A DNA stretch of 35,254 nucleotides from Paenibacillus sp. An7 (lineage in GTDB: Bacteria; Bacillota; Bacilli; Paenibacillales; Paenibacillaceae). Position numbers and translations under genes: made by a program. Under the pieces are notes generated by a model that was not told the DNA's origin, made no database searches, and saw only the letters and a list, made by a program, of their open reading frames with translations. Where the stretch lies: NCBI RefSeq assembly GCF_009870785.1, contig NZ_WTWX01000026.1, positions 1 to 35,254 of the forward strand, in the 5' to 3' direction. Every line of letters starts with the position of its first letter. Position 1 is the stretch's first letter. Below, one piece after another: positions 8,141-15,460 of the stretch.

Positions 8141-8353
8141 ATGAAAGGGATCGTTGATCGGTTTGAAGGTGATTACGCGATAATTGAGATAGATGGACAG
8201 ACACATGATGTTTCTAAGTCAATTGTTGATGCTTTTGTAAAAGTGGGGGATGTAGTTACTTTGGTAGAAGGAGTATGGAAACCTAACCCTAAGGAAACAA
8301 AGCAACGAGAGAAGCAAATTAAGATGCTTATGGACGATGTTTGGGAAGATTAA
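8141..8353 (+). CDS. DUF3006 domain protein
   Basis: The 70-residue product begins MKGIVDRFEGDYAIIEIDG, typical of the small DUF3006 family: a short beta-barrel-like N-terminus with V-D-R-F-E, then a charged helix (ETKQREKQIKMLMDDVW). A strong AGGAGGT lies 7 bases before the ATG. It sits 15 bases after the ComEC-like lipoprotein, and the two families commonly neighbour each other in Bacillales, which suggests a shared task, perhaps control of the nuclease-like protein. It has no signal peptide, so the two products would lie on opposite sides of the membrane. The biochemical function is unknown. Confidence 0.85.
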   Translation: MKGIVDRFEGDYAIIEIDGQTHDVSKSIVDAFVKVGDVVTLVEGVWKPNPKETKQREKQIKMLMDDVWED

Positions 8354-8378
8354 ACAGATATTTATAATTACAAATACT

Positions 8379-8413
8379 AACCCGATTTCATTTAGAAGTC
8401 GGGTTATTTGTTT
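8379..8413 (+). terminator. Intrinsic terminator after the DUF3006 gene
   Basis: AACCCGATTTC (8379-8389) pairs with GAAGTCGGGTT (8395-8405) with one T-G pair and a five-base loop; ATTTGTTTTC follows. It closes the two-gene unit 6791-8353. Confidence 0.85.
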
Positions 8414-8452
8414 TCAATGTTATCTGTAAAGAAATTATGTTTTAAATAAGAA

Positions 8453-8517
8453 TTAAAGAAAACCAAATATTGTTAAAACGTCAAACTGTAGTAAAATATT
8501 TATAAGTACCTAGAGAC
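8453..8517 (+). repeat. Copy 2 of the 65-bp promoter-containing repeat
   Basis: This is the partner of 5483-5546, with the same blocks in the same order (AAAACCAAATATTGT, TGTAGTAAAATA, AGAGACA). TTGTTA and TAAAAT are 16 bases apart here. The beta-lactamase-like gene starts 141 bases downstream. The sequences after the two copies are unrelated, so the module has been copied or retained separately from its gene. Confidence 0.75.
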
Positions 8518-8520
8518 ATG

Positions 8521-8587
8521 ATTTTCCAGTTTACTACTCGAGTCATTATCTATGCGAACTGATTAGAAAGAGGACACGCTGGAGAAT
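8521..8587 (+). promoter_or_regulatory. Leader hairpin before the beta-lactamase-like gene
   Basis: ATTTTCCAG (8521-8529) can pair with CTGGAGAAT (8579-8587) with one T-G pair, closing a 49-base loop. The position relative to the repeat is similar to the leader hairpin at 5557-5621, although the sequence differs. A regulatory role is inference. Confidence 0.35.
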
Positions 8588-8658
8588 TTTCCCGATTCGG
8601 AGTTATGCTTCAGTGTTGTCCGATGTAGAAATAAAACAATAATTGGAGGTCGAAAATC

Positions 8659-9216
8659 ATGGCAGCACTAACGGATAACAAGTTTTCACCTTTAATTTCA
8701 TATACAGAAAAAGCAAAAGCAAGGTTTGGGGCTTCCGCAGCATCTGTTGTGATTATCCAGGACAACAAAATTATAACTGAGTGGTATACCGGAGAACATC
8801 ATTTTAAAAATGGAGCTCTCGTAGTAACAACGGATTCTATGTTTAACTTATATTCCCTAAGGAAAACGTACGTTGGACTTGCGACAGCAATTGCTGTTGT
8901 AGAAAATAGAGTATCTATTGACAGTAAAGTTTCTGACGTTCTTATAAACTTGACTGAATACGAGTTGGGCAACATCACAATAAGAGATTTAGCAACAAAA
9001 TCAGGTGCCAAATATTTAGGATCGCATCGCATTGAACGTGAGAAAGTAGCGTGTGACTTAATAAAAGAACTTACAGGATCTAATATTGCAGAACTAATTA
9101 CAGAACGAATCTGTAGACCAGCCGAGTTAACTAATACGGAGTGGGTTTCGATTCCTAAAGAAAAATTAGTTTGTGATTTTCAAGCTGCAGTACACTCAAG
9201 ATCAGAATTCGTTTAA
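8659..9216 (+). pseudogene. Truncated serine beta-lactamase-like (class C/esterase family) gene
   Basis: The 185-residue product has the start of the beta-lactamase/penicillin-binding fold, including a catalytic SxxK tetrad (YSLRKTYVGLA, where the family usually has S-V-S/T-K), then a SIDSKVSDVL stretch and ITIRDLATKSGAKYL. The family normally continues with a YxN motif and a KTG/HxG motif over roughly 300-350 residues. Here the Y-x-N region appears deleted between KYLGSHRIE and the following ELTGSNIAELITERICRPAEL, and the C-terminal motif is absent. Lesions like these should abolish hydrolase activity, so I call it a decayed gene, though the frame is intact and GGAGG precedes the ATG. It lies behind copy 2 of the promoter repeat. 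Confidence 0.65.
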
Positions 9217-9465
9217 TGAAATCTTTTATAATTGCCTTCAAAGCATAAACTAGATTATTTAGAAACAATCTGAGTCAATCTAGGAAGGGGATATATGGAG
9301 TTTTGTGAGGACGATAAATAAAAGTCTAATATATTTATATATTACCTTCTCATAAAATCTTGGTCATAGTAACATATGTTTACTAATTCATATAACAATG
9401 AATATACGGTATTAAGTATGCTTTATTAAAACCCTTTTCAAACCTTGAGAAAGATGTGAAAGAAA

Positions 9466-10071
9466 ATGAGCAAAGAAACCTCGTCAAGCAGAGCTTTAGT
9501 CATTGTGCTTCATGAGATTTATGGAGTTAACGATCATATCCATTTTTTTAGTGAGATATTAATAAATGAAGGTTTTGACGTACTTGTTCCAAACCTAATT
9601 CATAGGGATTCATTTTCTTATGATCATGAGGATATTGCTTATCAATATTTTGTGAACGAGATTGGATTCAAGAAATCAGTAAGAGAAGTAGAGGGAATAA
9701 TAAAAGTAAAGAAAGCGGAGTATGATCAGGTATTTATCATTGGATTTAGTATTGGAGCAACAATCGCTTGGATGTGCAGTGAATATGATATTAACGGAGT
9801 AATCGGGTACTATGGATCGAGAATTCGTGATTATAAAGAGATAGAGCCTAGTTGTCCTGCCTTATTGTTTTTTCCTACTAAAGAGAAATCATTTAATGTA
9901 ACGGATTTAGAAATGGATCTGAAAGAAAAGAAGTATACGCTGATAAAGATCATTGAAGCTGAGCATGGTTTTATGAATCCATTCTACAGAACTTACGATT
10001 CCAAAGAGTCTAATAATTGTATTGAAATTAGTTTGGAATTTCTTAAGACTAATGCAATTAAATATATGTAG
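9466..10071 (+). CDS. Dienelactone hydrolase-like alpha/beta hydrolase
   Basis: This 201-residue alpha/beta hydrolase is close to the dienelactone hydrolase family in size and layout. It begins with VIVLHEIYGVNDHI (oxyanion strand), has a nucleophile elbow GFSIGAT (about residues 102-108), a likely acid in the PTKEKSFNVTDLEMDL region and a catalytic His in AEHGFMNPF near residue 165. Classical dienelactone hydrolases use Cys in G-x-C-x-G, whereas this one has Ser, which occurs in many relatives with esterase activity. The substrate is unknown. The ribosome site is weak (GAAAG). It stands alone between the beta-lactamase-like remnant and the phosphotransferase gene. Confidence 0.8.
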   Translation: MSKETSSSRALVIVLHEIYGVNDHIHFFSEILINEGFDVLVPNLIHRDSFSYDHEDIAYQYFVNEIGFKKSVREVEGIIKVKKAEYDQVFIIGFSIGATIAWMCSEYDINGVIGYYGSRIRDYKEIEPSCPALLFFPTKEKSFNVTDLEMDLKEKKYTLIKIIEAEHGFMNPFYRTYDSKESNNCIEISLEFLKTNAIKYM

Positions 10072-10258
10072 TCTATCAAGAAAGCAAGTCTCGTAAGAAA
10101 ATACATATAACGAAATAGCGAAATCTAAATATCATTGGAGTATTACAAAGTCAGAATATAGATCATTACATTGTATTGGAGACTGTAAATAAAAACTCGA
10201 TTTCTTTAGAAGACAATCAATGTAAAAGCATGGAAATTAGACAGAAGGAGTTGTTGTA

Positions 10259-11155
10259 TTGTCATATATAGATAAACTAGTTGCTCAAGTTTTATTGGTC
10301 GTTAAAACTTTTGGATTAGATGAAATTACACCTGTAATTTTAAGTAATGGAGGCAATCTGATTATTCACTTGGCTCCCTACTCCATTGTTGCCCGATTAG
10401 CCAATGTTATCGCACTGGAAGAAACAAATATCGCCTACAAGAGACTCATTCGAGAATTACAAATAGCACGACACCTTCAAATCAAGAACGTTCCCGTGTT
10501 ACTCCCTACTGATCTTATTGATGCGGGACCCCACAACGTTGATGATACATGGATGACGCTTTGGAACTATGTGCCTCCTATCGAGTTACAACAACCATCG
10601 CCAAGTGAAAGCGCTGAACTCGTAAGTAACCTTTCCATTGCAATGAAGGACTTTTCTGAAGAACTTCCTGTGCTTGGTGTTTGGGAACGGACTCGTCGAT
10701 CGGCTGAAAGATTGATGAAGAACTCGGACCCACGTATACAATCCTTACTTGAAATGTTTCATGAAATAGATAAAAAGATACGATTAGAAACAAATAATTT
10801 AATACCTTCCCATGGAGATGCCCACGCTGGAAATTTAGTTCCAAGTACGGATGGCTGGATTTGGACCGACTTTGAGGATGGATCATTGATGCCCGCTTAC
10901 TGGGACCTAGCATCATTTGTAGGTAATCTCGCCTTGTTTAATGGATTTCAAGATCCGACTTTTAGTTACATGTTGAGTAATAAAAAGGTTATCGCGGATT
11001 CGAAAGCGTTTACTTTCGCCCTGACCGCCCGCATATTGATGTCTACACTCGGCAATCTAGATTACGCTTTTGAAGGTTATGGTAATTTGGAATTTGCTAC
11101 TCAACAACTAGAGCTCGCGGGAGATTTCATTAGCGATTTAGACCAAATTACTTGA
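10259..11155 (+). CDS. Aminoglycoside phosphotransferase-family kinase
   Basis: This 298-residue cytosolic protein has a kinase-like fold of the APH family. The catalytic loop is SHGDAHAGN (H185, D187, N192) and the metal-binding loop is WTDFEDG (D204, D207), followed by a WDLA segment near residue 215 that is standard for APH and choline-kinase relatives. It probably phosphorylates a hydroxyl of a small molecule from ATP or GTP. An antibiotic substrate is possible, but so is a metabolite. The start is TTG at 10259, 8 bases after AGAAGGAG. No other start in frame has a ribosome site. Confidence 0.85.
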   Translation: MSYIDKLVAQVLLVVKTFGLDEITPVILSNGGNLIIHLAPYSIVARLANVIALEETNIAYKRLIRELQIARHLQIKNVPVLLPTDLIDAGPHNVDDTWMTLWNYVPPIELQQPSPSESAELVSNLSIAMKDFSEELPVLGVWERTRRSAERLMKNSDPRIQSLLEMFHEIDKKIRLETNNLIPSHGDAHAGNLVPSTDGWIWTDFEDGSLMPAYWDLASFVGNLALFNGFQDPTFSYMLSNKKVIADSKAFTFALTARILMSTLGNLDYAFEGYGNLEFATQQLELAGDFISDLDQIT

Positions 11156-11659
11156 AATTTATGAAAAATGGAACGATTAAAAATTTGCTCCAGTAATTAA
11201 ATCTCCAACAAGTTTTACTTTGATCCCAAATTCGTAAAACCATTGATAGCTCTTTTAATTTTTTGCAATCATAATTATTGCTATCGACCATATTGTTAAA
11301 CTAAAACTAAGAGAAATAAATATTCTCCTTGCTTGTGGTTGTTTTCCATCAAGTAAAAAGTAAAAAGAAATGTAAAGAAAAATAGGCAAAAGACATGATG
11401 CAAAAACGACTGCTGCGTTTACCAAAAAAATCATCCTTATCTAATTAGAATAAAGAGGTAATCGTACAGGAATTCCCTTTAAGAGTCCATGATAAATATG
11501 GAAAGTTAATTATAAAAAAATAGATTACATAAGGAAACGAACCAGAAGGAGTCGCTGCAACATTGGCCCTGATTAATTAATTAGTAATTATGTATATGGT
11601 GAAGTGCATGAAATTGGTAGTGTTCTAGCAAAAAGTAAGAGAAGGTGGTGATTCTCCAT
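11156..11659. other. Intergenic region with one small minus-strand gene
   Basis: The only credible gene is the 59-codon minus-strand frame 11255-11434. Between 11440 and 11640 I see no hairpin terminator and no further ribosome site with a frame until the lipoprotein gene. Confidence 0.4.
11255..11434 (-). CDS. Small two-helix membrane protein (59 aa), minus strand
   Basis: Read on the minus strand, this frame encodes MIFLVNAAVVFASCLLPIFL, then YISFYFLLDGKQPQARRIFI and ending SIAIIMIAKN. It has two membrane helices joined by a short polar loop (DGKQPQARR), a composition typical of real small membrane proteins. AAGGATG overlaps the ATG, so translation may start at the TTG three codons later, which is 6 bases after AAGGATG. 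It is the only apparently intact minus-strand gene between 3941 and 33320. The family is unknown to me. Confidence 0.55.
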   Translation of the reverse strand: MIFLVNAAVVFASCLLPIFLYISFYFLLDGKQPQARRIFISLSFSLTIWSIAIIMIAKN

Positions 11660-12055
11660 ATGAAGAAATTCGTTGTTACTTTCTTATTAGTACCCCTATT
11701 ATTAAGCGGATGTTCATTAAATGAAGAATCCAGCAGTGAATACAGGCCAGACTCAACCAATGAGGAGGCTACAAATCCTACAAATGCTACCATTATAACA
11801 GGTTATATTATTGATAAAGAAAAAGAGCGGCTACTTGTTGTTGAAGGATTAGATGAGTCAGAATTTGATATCACTCAGCAGACAGTGGAGGAAATATTAA
11901 CAATTGCTGATCCAAATGCAACTTGGGTTTCAATCGGAGATAATGAATACAAAGACTTTAGCATCGGTGAACAAGTTAAGATCACAGTAGATGGGGGAGT
12001 AAACACATCGTTTCCTGCGCAAGCATCTGCTGAAAAAATTGAAAAAGTTAAATAA
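11660..12055 (+). CDS. DUF3221-type lipoprotein
   Basis: This 131-residue precursor has signal MKKFVVTFLLVPLLLSGC ending in a lipobox, an acidic Ser/Asn/Thr linker, and a compact beta-rich domain (about residues 45-131). The domain has ATIITGYIIDKEKERLLVVE, ATWVSIGD and FSIGEQVKITVDG, matching the DUF3221 (YobA-like) pattern of a secreted OB-like domain. I chose the ATG at 11660 (MKKF) because AAGGTGGTG lies 8-9 bases upstream; an earlier in-frame GTG would put a short non-signal leader in front. It is predicted to be membrane-anchored outside the cell. Function is unknown. Confidence 0.8.
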   Translation: MKKFVVTFLLVPLLLSGCSLNEESSSEYRPDSTNEEATNPTNATIITGYIIDKEKERLLVVEGLDESEFDITQQTVEEILTIADPNATWVSIGDNEYKDFSIGEQVKITVDGGVNTSFPAQASAEKIEKVK

Positions 12056-12129
12056 ACTTTTTTGGGCATAAATTGTTGCGAAGTCGTTTTTCGCCTGGTC
12101 TATGATTGTAATCGAGAGGAGGGTATGAG

Positions 12130-13026
12130 ATGGAGTGGCTTGAGCGGATGAATCGTGCAGTAGACTATATTGAAGCAAATCTGGCAGGAGAGATCGAAAT
12201 GAGCGAGGTGGCTCGCGTGGCCTGCAGCTCATCTTACCAGTTCCAGAGAATGTTTTCATTCATCACAGAAGTTACATTAGCGGAATACATTCGGCGGAGA
12301 CGGTTGACGCTTGCGGCGCTGGAACTTCAGCAGGGCGGATCAGTAAAGGTGATCGATATCGCGGTAAAATATGGATATGAATCACCAGTCTCATTTGCGA
12401 GAGCTTTTCAATCACTACATGGTATCACACCTGCAATGGCACGTCACGATGGGATTGAGATGAAAGCCTATCCGCGTCTCTCCTTCCTTATCACAATTAA
12501 AGGGGCAGAGGCAATGAATTATCGGATCGAGACAAAGGAAAGTTTTGAAGTGTTTGGCATTGAAGGTGTTTTTCGTATCGAAGGGGATGGGGAGGCACCG
12601 CAAACGCCGGCTAAGTTGTGGGAGCAGAGCCATGCAAACGGAGATGTAAAGCGATTAGAATCGTGTGCAGGAGAACTACCGTTGTTTGTTAGTAGAGATC
12701 TTCATTCGGTGCATGCCTTATGTAGTTACCGTAAGACGGGACTGGACACTTTTCCATACATGCTGTGCGCATTTAGAGACGAATCTAGCAACACGGAAGG
12801 GTATACCTCAGTAACTATTCCCGCGCTGACTTGGGCTATCTTTCCGTCAGATCCACATCCGTGGGACCAGTTTAATGAAACGATTGAGAAACTGTACCAC
12901 CGTTTTTACACTGAATGGCTGCCGTCCGCAGGCTATGAGCAAGTGGAGGGAATGGAGTTTGAAATGTACGGTGAAAAAAATGGCCTTAACTATATCGAGC
13001 TATGGTTTGCGGTTCGTAAGGTGTAA
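12130..13026 (+). CDS. AraC-family regulator with GyrI-like effector-binding domain
   Basis: This 298-residue protein has an N-terminal AraC-type DNA-binding domain (about 5-108) with two helix-turn-helix units, the first around MSEVARVACSSSYQFQRMF and the second around VKVIDIAVKYGYESPVSFAR, followed by LHGITPAMAR. A C-terminal effector-binding domain of the GyrI/Rob type spans about 128-298, with SFLITIKGAEAMNYRIETK and ending NYIELWFAVRKV. Such regulators bind small hydrophobic or amphipathic compounds. AGGAGGG lies 8 bases before the ATG. The gene is noticeably richer in GC and in G/C third positions than its neighbours, consistent with separate origin. No partner gene of an efflux type adjoins it, so its target is unclear. 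Confidence 0.88.
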   Translation: MEWLERMNRAVDYIEANLAGEIEMSEVARVACSSSYQFQRMFSFITEVTLAEYIRRRRLTLAALELQQGGSVKVIDIAVKYGYESPVSFARAFQSLHGITPAMARHDGIEMKAYPRLSFLITIKGAEAMNYRIETKESFEVFGIEGVFRIEGDGEAPQTPAKLWEQSHANGDVKRLESCAGELPLFVSRDLHSVHALCSYRKTGLDTFPYMLCAFRDESSNTEGYTSVTIPALTWAIFPSDPHPWDQFNETIEKLYHRFYTEWLPSAGYEQVEGMEFEMYGEKNGLNYIELWFAVRKV

Positions 13027-13151
13027 TTGAGGAATAGATGAAATGAGAAGGGTCATTCGTAGGATACTTTACCTAGAAAGTTTTGAGCAGCCGTCTATTG
13101 GTATTCACTAAATGATCCGCTGCGGGGATGGATTTGCAAAAATGGATTTCG

Positions 13152-13195
13152 AAGTGGGATTAATGACTATGTCCCCCTTCGGGGTCCACTTTTTA
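13152..13195 (+). terminator. Intrinsic terminator
   Basis: AAGTGG (13152-13157) pairs with CCACTT (13186-13191), enclosing an inner CCCC-CTTC-GGGG hairpin with a stable tetraloop-like turn. A T-run follows. It lies between the AraC gene and the inositol monophosphatase-like gene. Confidence 0.65.
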
Positions 13196-13245
13196 CCGAG
13201 ATGATAGGAGCAAACTGCTGAAAATTAAAATGAATGAGGTGCATA

Positions 13246-14079
13246 ATGGATTACAAGATTATTCAAAGTGCAAAAGAATTGTCAGAAAGAGTAATTCGCC
13301 AAGCAGGCCTGATTTCTAAAGAGAAATTTGATAATTTTGTAGAGCTAAGATCGAAAGATGAATTTGGAGATGTGGTTACTGAAGTAGACTACATAACGGA
13401 AGAAATGATAATCAAACAAATTGTTGCTGAATTTCCAAAACATCAGATTCACAGTGAAGAAGCAGGGATCATTGGTTCGGAAAGCGATTGGTTATGGTTA
13501 ATCGATCCGTTAGATGGGACCAATAATTTTGCAATTGGCCTGCCCATCTTTACTACATCAATTACCTTAATGTACAAAAGAGAGCCTGTTCTTGGCGTGG
13601 TTTATGAACCATTAACAGATCGATTGTTTGTATCCGTCATAGGTAAAGGAACAACTTGCAATAATCGCCCGATCCAAATGAGTCCTAGCTCAAATGTATC
13701 TAAAGGAAATATAGGCTGGATTCAAGGTCATAAAGTGCAAAACGAGAGTAGGGCAGTCCATTTAAGACAATTCATTGATGTCAGGTTTAAGAGGATGATG
13801 AGGTTGTGGGCACCCACACTTCAATGGTGCATGCTTGCAAAGGGAGACATAGATGGAATCGTTCTTTACAATTCAGAAGGAGACGATCTTTATTCCGGAA
13901 TCTTAATGGTAAAGGAAGCTGGAGGAATCGTAGTCGATTTTGAAGGTAATCCATTTGTCGGTATGAATGAAGAACCATATATCATTGCTTGTCACCCAGA
14001 TCATAAACAAGAACTATTAAGAATAGTAAGGGATGGGCTAAATTCATTCGAAAAAGAAACTGATATCGTTATTGGATAA
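13246..14079 (+). CDS. Inositol monophosphatase-family phosphatase
   Basis: This 277-residue Mg-dependent sugar phosphatase of the IMPase/CysQ/SuhB family carries the metal site EEAGI (after KHQIHS), the signature WLIDPLDGTNNFAIGLPIF and the later motif EGDDLYSGILMVKEAGG, where the usual W-D-x-A-A-G is replaced by D-L-Y-S-G but the aspartate is kept. LAKGDIDG is also present. Substrates in the family include inositol phosphates, 3'-phosphoadenosine phosphates and fructose bisphosphate; I cannot choose among them. GAGGTG lies 5 bases before the ATG at 13246, so I prefer it to the ATG four codons earlier, which lacks a ribosome site. The NUDIX gene follows 73 bases later, behind a site of its own. 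Confidence 0.87.
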   Translation: MDYKIIQSAKELSERVIRQAGLISKEKFDNFVELRSKDEFGDVVTEVDYITEEMIIKQIVAEFPKHQIHSEEAGIIGSESDWLWLIDPLDGTNNFAIGLPIFTTSITLMYKREPVLGVVYEPLTDRLFVSVIGKGTTCNNRPIQMSPSSNVSKGNIGWIQGHKVQNESRAVHLRQFIDVRFKRMMRLWAPTLQWCMLAKGDIDGIVLYNSEGDDLYSGILMVKEAGGIVVDFEGNPFVGMNEEPYIIACHPDHKQELLRIVRDGLNSFEKETDIVIG

Positions 14080-14152
14080 TAGAGTTTAATCAAAAGGATT
14101 AAGAAAAAACGTAAAAGTTAAATTGATCTAAAAAGAGGAGGCTTTATATCAT

Positions 14153-14623
14153 ATGGGATATGTTGAATCGCTGAGAGAAATCGTTGGTAATACACCGTTA
14201 ATTTTGGTTAGACCGAGTATACTGATCCTGAATAAGACGGGTGAAATTTTACTTGTCCGGTATCAAGATAACACATGGGGTGTGCCGGGAGGATTAATGG
14301 AACTAGGGGAATCAGTGGAGGAGTGCGCCAAGAGAGAAGTGGAAGAAGAAATTGGGTTACAAATAAAGAATCTTACATTATTCGGTGTGTTTTCAGGGAA
14401 GGAATTATATACAAAACTAAGAAATGGACATGAATATTACAATATTATTATTGGATATATCTGTACGGACTATGAAGGAGAAATTAAACCCGACGGAGTT
14501 GAAATATTAGAAGCGAAATTCTATAACCTAGCGGCATTGCCTGATAGAATAGACCCATTTATAAAGAGCAAGATGAGTGAGTATGTAGGAGAAATTCAAA
14601 ATATATTGAAATCGAAATGTTAG
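14153..14623 (+). CDS. NUDIX hydrolase
   Basis: This 156-residue protein has a complete Nudix box: GGLMELGESVEECAKREVEEE then IGL, matching G-x5-E-x7-R-E-U-x-E-E-x-G-U. Before it lies IRPSILILNKTGEILLVRY-like sequence (PSILILNKTGEILLVRYQDN), the usual first strand. Nudix enzymes cleave nucleoside diphosphates linked to another group; substrate choice among ADP-ribose, modified nucleotides or sugar nucleotides is not visible. GAGGAGG lies about 11 bases before the ATG. It reads as a housecleaning enzyme beside the monophosphatase-like gene, which could act on its product, but that link is inference. Confidence 0.88.
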   Translation: MGYVESLREIVGNTPLILVRPSILILNKTGEILLVRYQDNTWGVPGGLMELGESVEECAKREVEEEIGLQIKNLTLFGVFSGKELYTKLRNGHEYYNIIIGYICTDYEGEIKPDGVEILEAKFYNLAALPDRIDPFIKSKMSEYVGEIQNILKSKC

Positions 14624-14660
14624 ACAATGTCCAATGCTTTCTTATGAATAGTTGGTGACT

Positions 14661-14738
14661 TTATACATTTGTTATTCTCGTATATAGCGCTGTATAGAGC
14701 TCTGTATCCTGGTCAAAATGAGCAACTACACCGTACAT
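14661..14738 (-). pseudogene. 5' fragment of a 2'-5' RNA ligase-like gene
   Basis: On the minus strand a GAGGGGG ribosome site is followed by a 25-codon frame reading MYGVVAHFDQDTELYTALYT. This resembles the start of bacillary 2'-5' RNA ligase/phosphoesterase-like proteins, which begin M-Y-G-V-x-A-x-F-D. The frame stops after RITNV, far short of the normal 160-190 residues and before either H-x-T motif. I see no continuation at bases below 14661, so the rest is deleted. It points opposite to both neighbours. Confidence 0.5.
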
Positions 14739-14762
14739 CTTTATACCCCCTCAATAACTATA

Positions 14763-14781
14763 ACTCCTGCAATGAAGGAGT
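14763..14781. other. Short perfect inverted repeat
   Basis: ACTCCT (14763-14768) and AGGAGT (14776-14781) form a 6-bp stem around GCAATGA. There is no T-run on either side. It lies just upstream of the RNA-ligase-like fragment read on the minus strand; a role is not established. Confidence 0.25.
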
Positions 14782-14955
14782 ATTCAACGTCTCCACTTAG
14801 CAATCCTGCCCGTTTAAAATGATAAGCAGAAAGCCGAGGTTTGGCGTTCGTGTCGATCTTATTACCTGGAGTATAAAATCAAACTAAATCCAAAAACCAA
14901 CCGTTAATCTTAATAAGAACGAAAACTTTCCTTAAGACGGGAGACATAGATATCA

Positions 14956-15426
14956 ATGACTGAAGAGTTAAACCAAAACATTAATAAAAAATATGAAATC
15001 AAAGTACTTAAAGCGGAGTACATACAAGTGACTTATTGTATTTATTTAACTATTATGGTTGTGTTCACTTTTGGAATAAATGACTTATTTGATGCTTTTT
15101 TTGTTGTTTTCGTACCTTTGTATACCATCTTAAATATAGTGATGCTGTCAATGAAGATCTTTAGAAAAAATAATGAGCTGCAATTTAAAGAAGATGGAAT
15201 TCAGATCAATCATATTGAAGTACCAAAACAGAAAATTGAAAAAATTATCATCCAAGGCTATTTTGTACAGAGTGTCGGTATTAAGCTATATGGCAGAAAA
15301 TTTGTTCCAATGAAATTACATTTTAGATTCAAGGATCATGAAGAAGTTAGCATAGAAGAATTAAAACAGTGGGCAAGTATGAACCAAATAAAAGTAACTA
15401 ATGGGAAAATCTATAGACTGATCTAA
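14956..15426 (+). CDS. Membrane protein with two helices and a C-terminal PH-like domain
   Basis: The product is 156 residues. Two membrane helices follow a short polar N-terminus (about residues 22-42, with IYLTIMVVFTFGI, and 47-69, with FFVVFVPLYTILNIVML). A cytosolic beta-rich domain of about 75 residues follows, with NELQFKEDGIQINHIEVPKQ and KIEKIIIQGYFVQSVGIKLY, then SIEELKQWASMN. This resembles bacterial PH-like (YcxB/DUF-type) domains. A GGGAGA lies about 11 bases before the ATG. No function can be named. Confidence 0.6.
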   Translation: MTEELNQNINKKYEIKVLKAEYIQVTYCIYLTIMVVFTFGINDLFDAFFVVFVPLYTILNIVMLSMKIFRKNNELQFKEDGIQINHIEVPKQKIEKIIIQGYFVQSVGIKLYGRKFVPMKLHFRFKDHEEVSIEELKQWASMNQIKVTNGKIYRLI

Positions 15427-15460
15427 ATATCATTGGTTACTTATGTAAAGGAGAATTTTG

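Noticed and set aside
9217..9465. Hidden 3' end of the beta-lactamase-like gene
   Set aside because: I looked for the KTG/HxG-type end in all three frames and found none, so the rest appears to be deleted, not merely frameshifted.
10121..15440. Shared 16-mer ATCTAAATATCATTGG at about 10125 and 15420
   Set aside because: The flanks do not match beyond it, and it ends one gene and lies in an unrelated gap. AT-rich chance or a trivial remnant is likelier than a repeat family.
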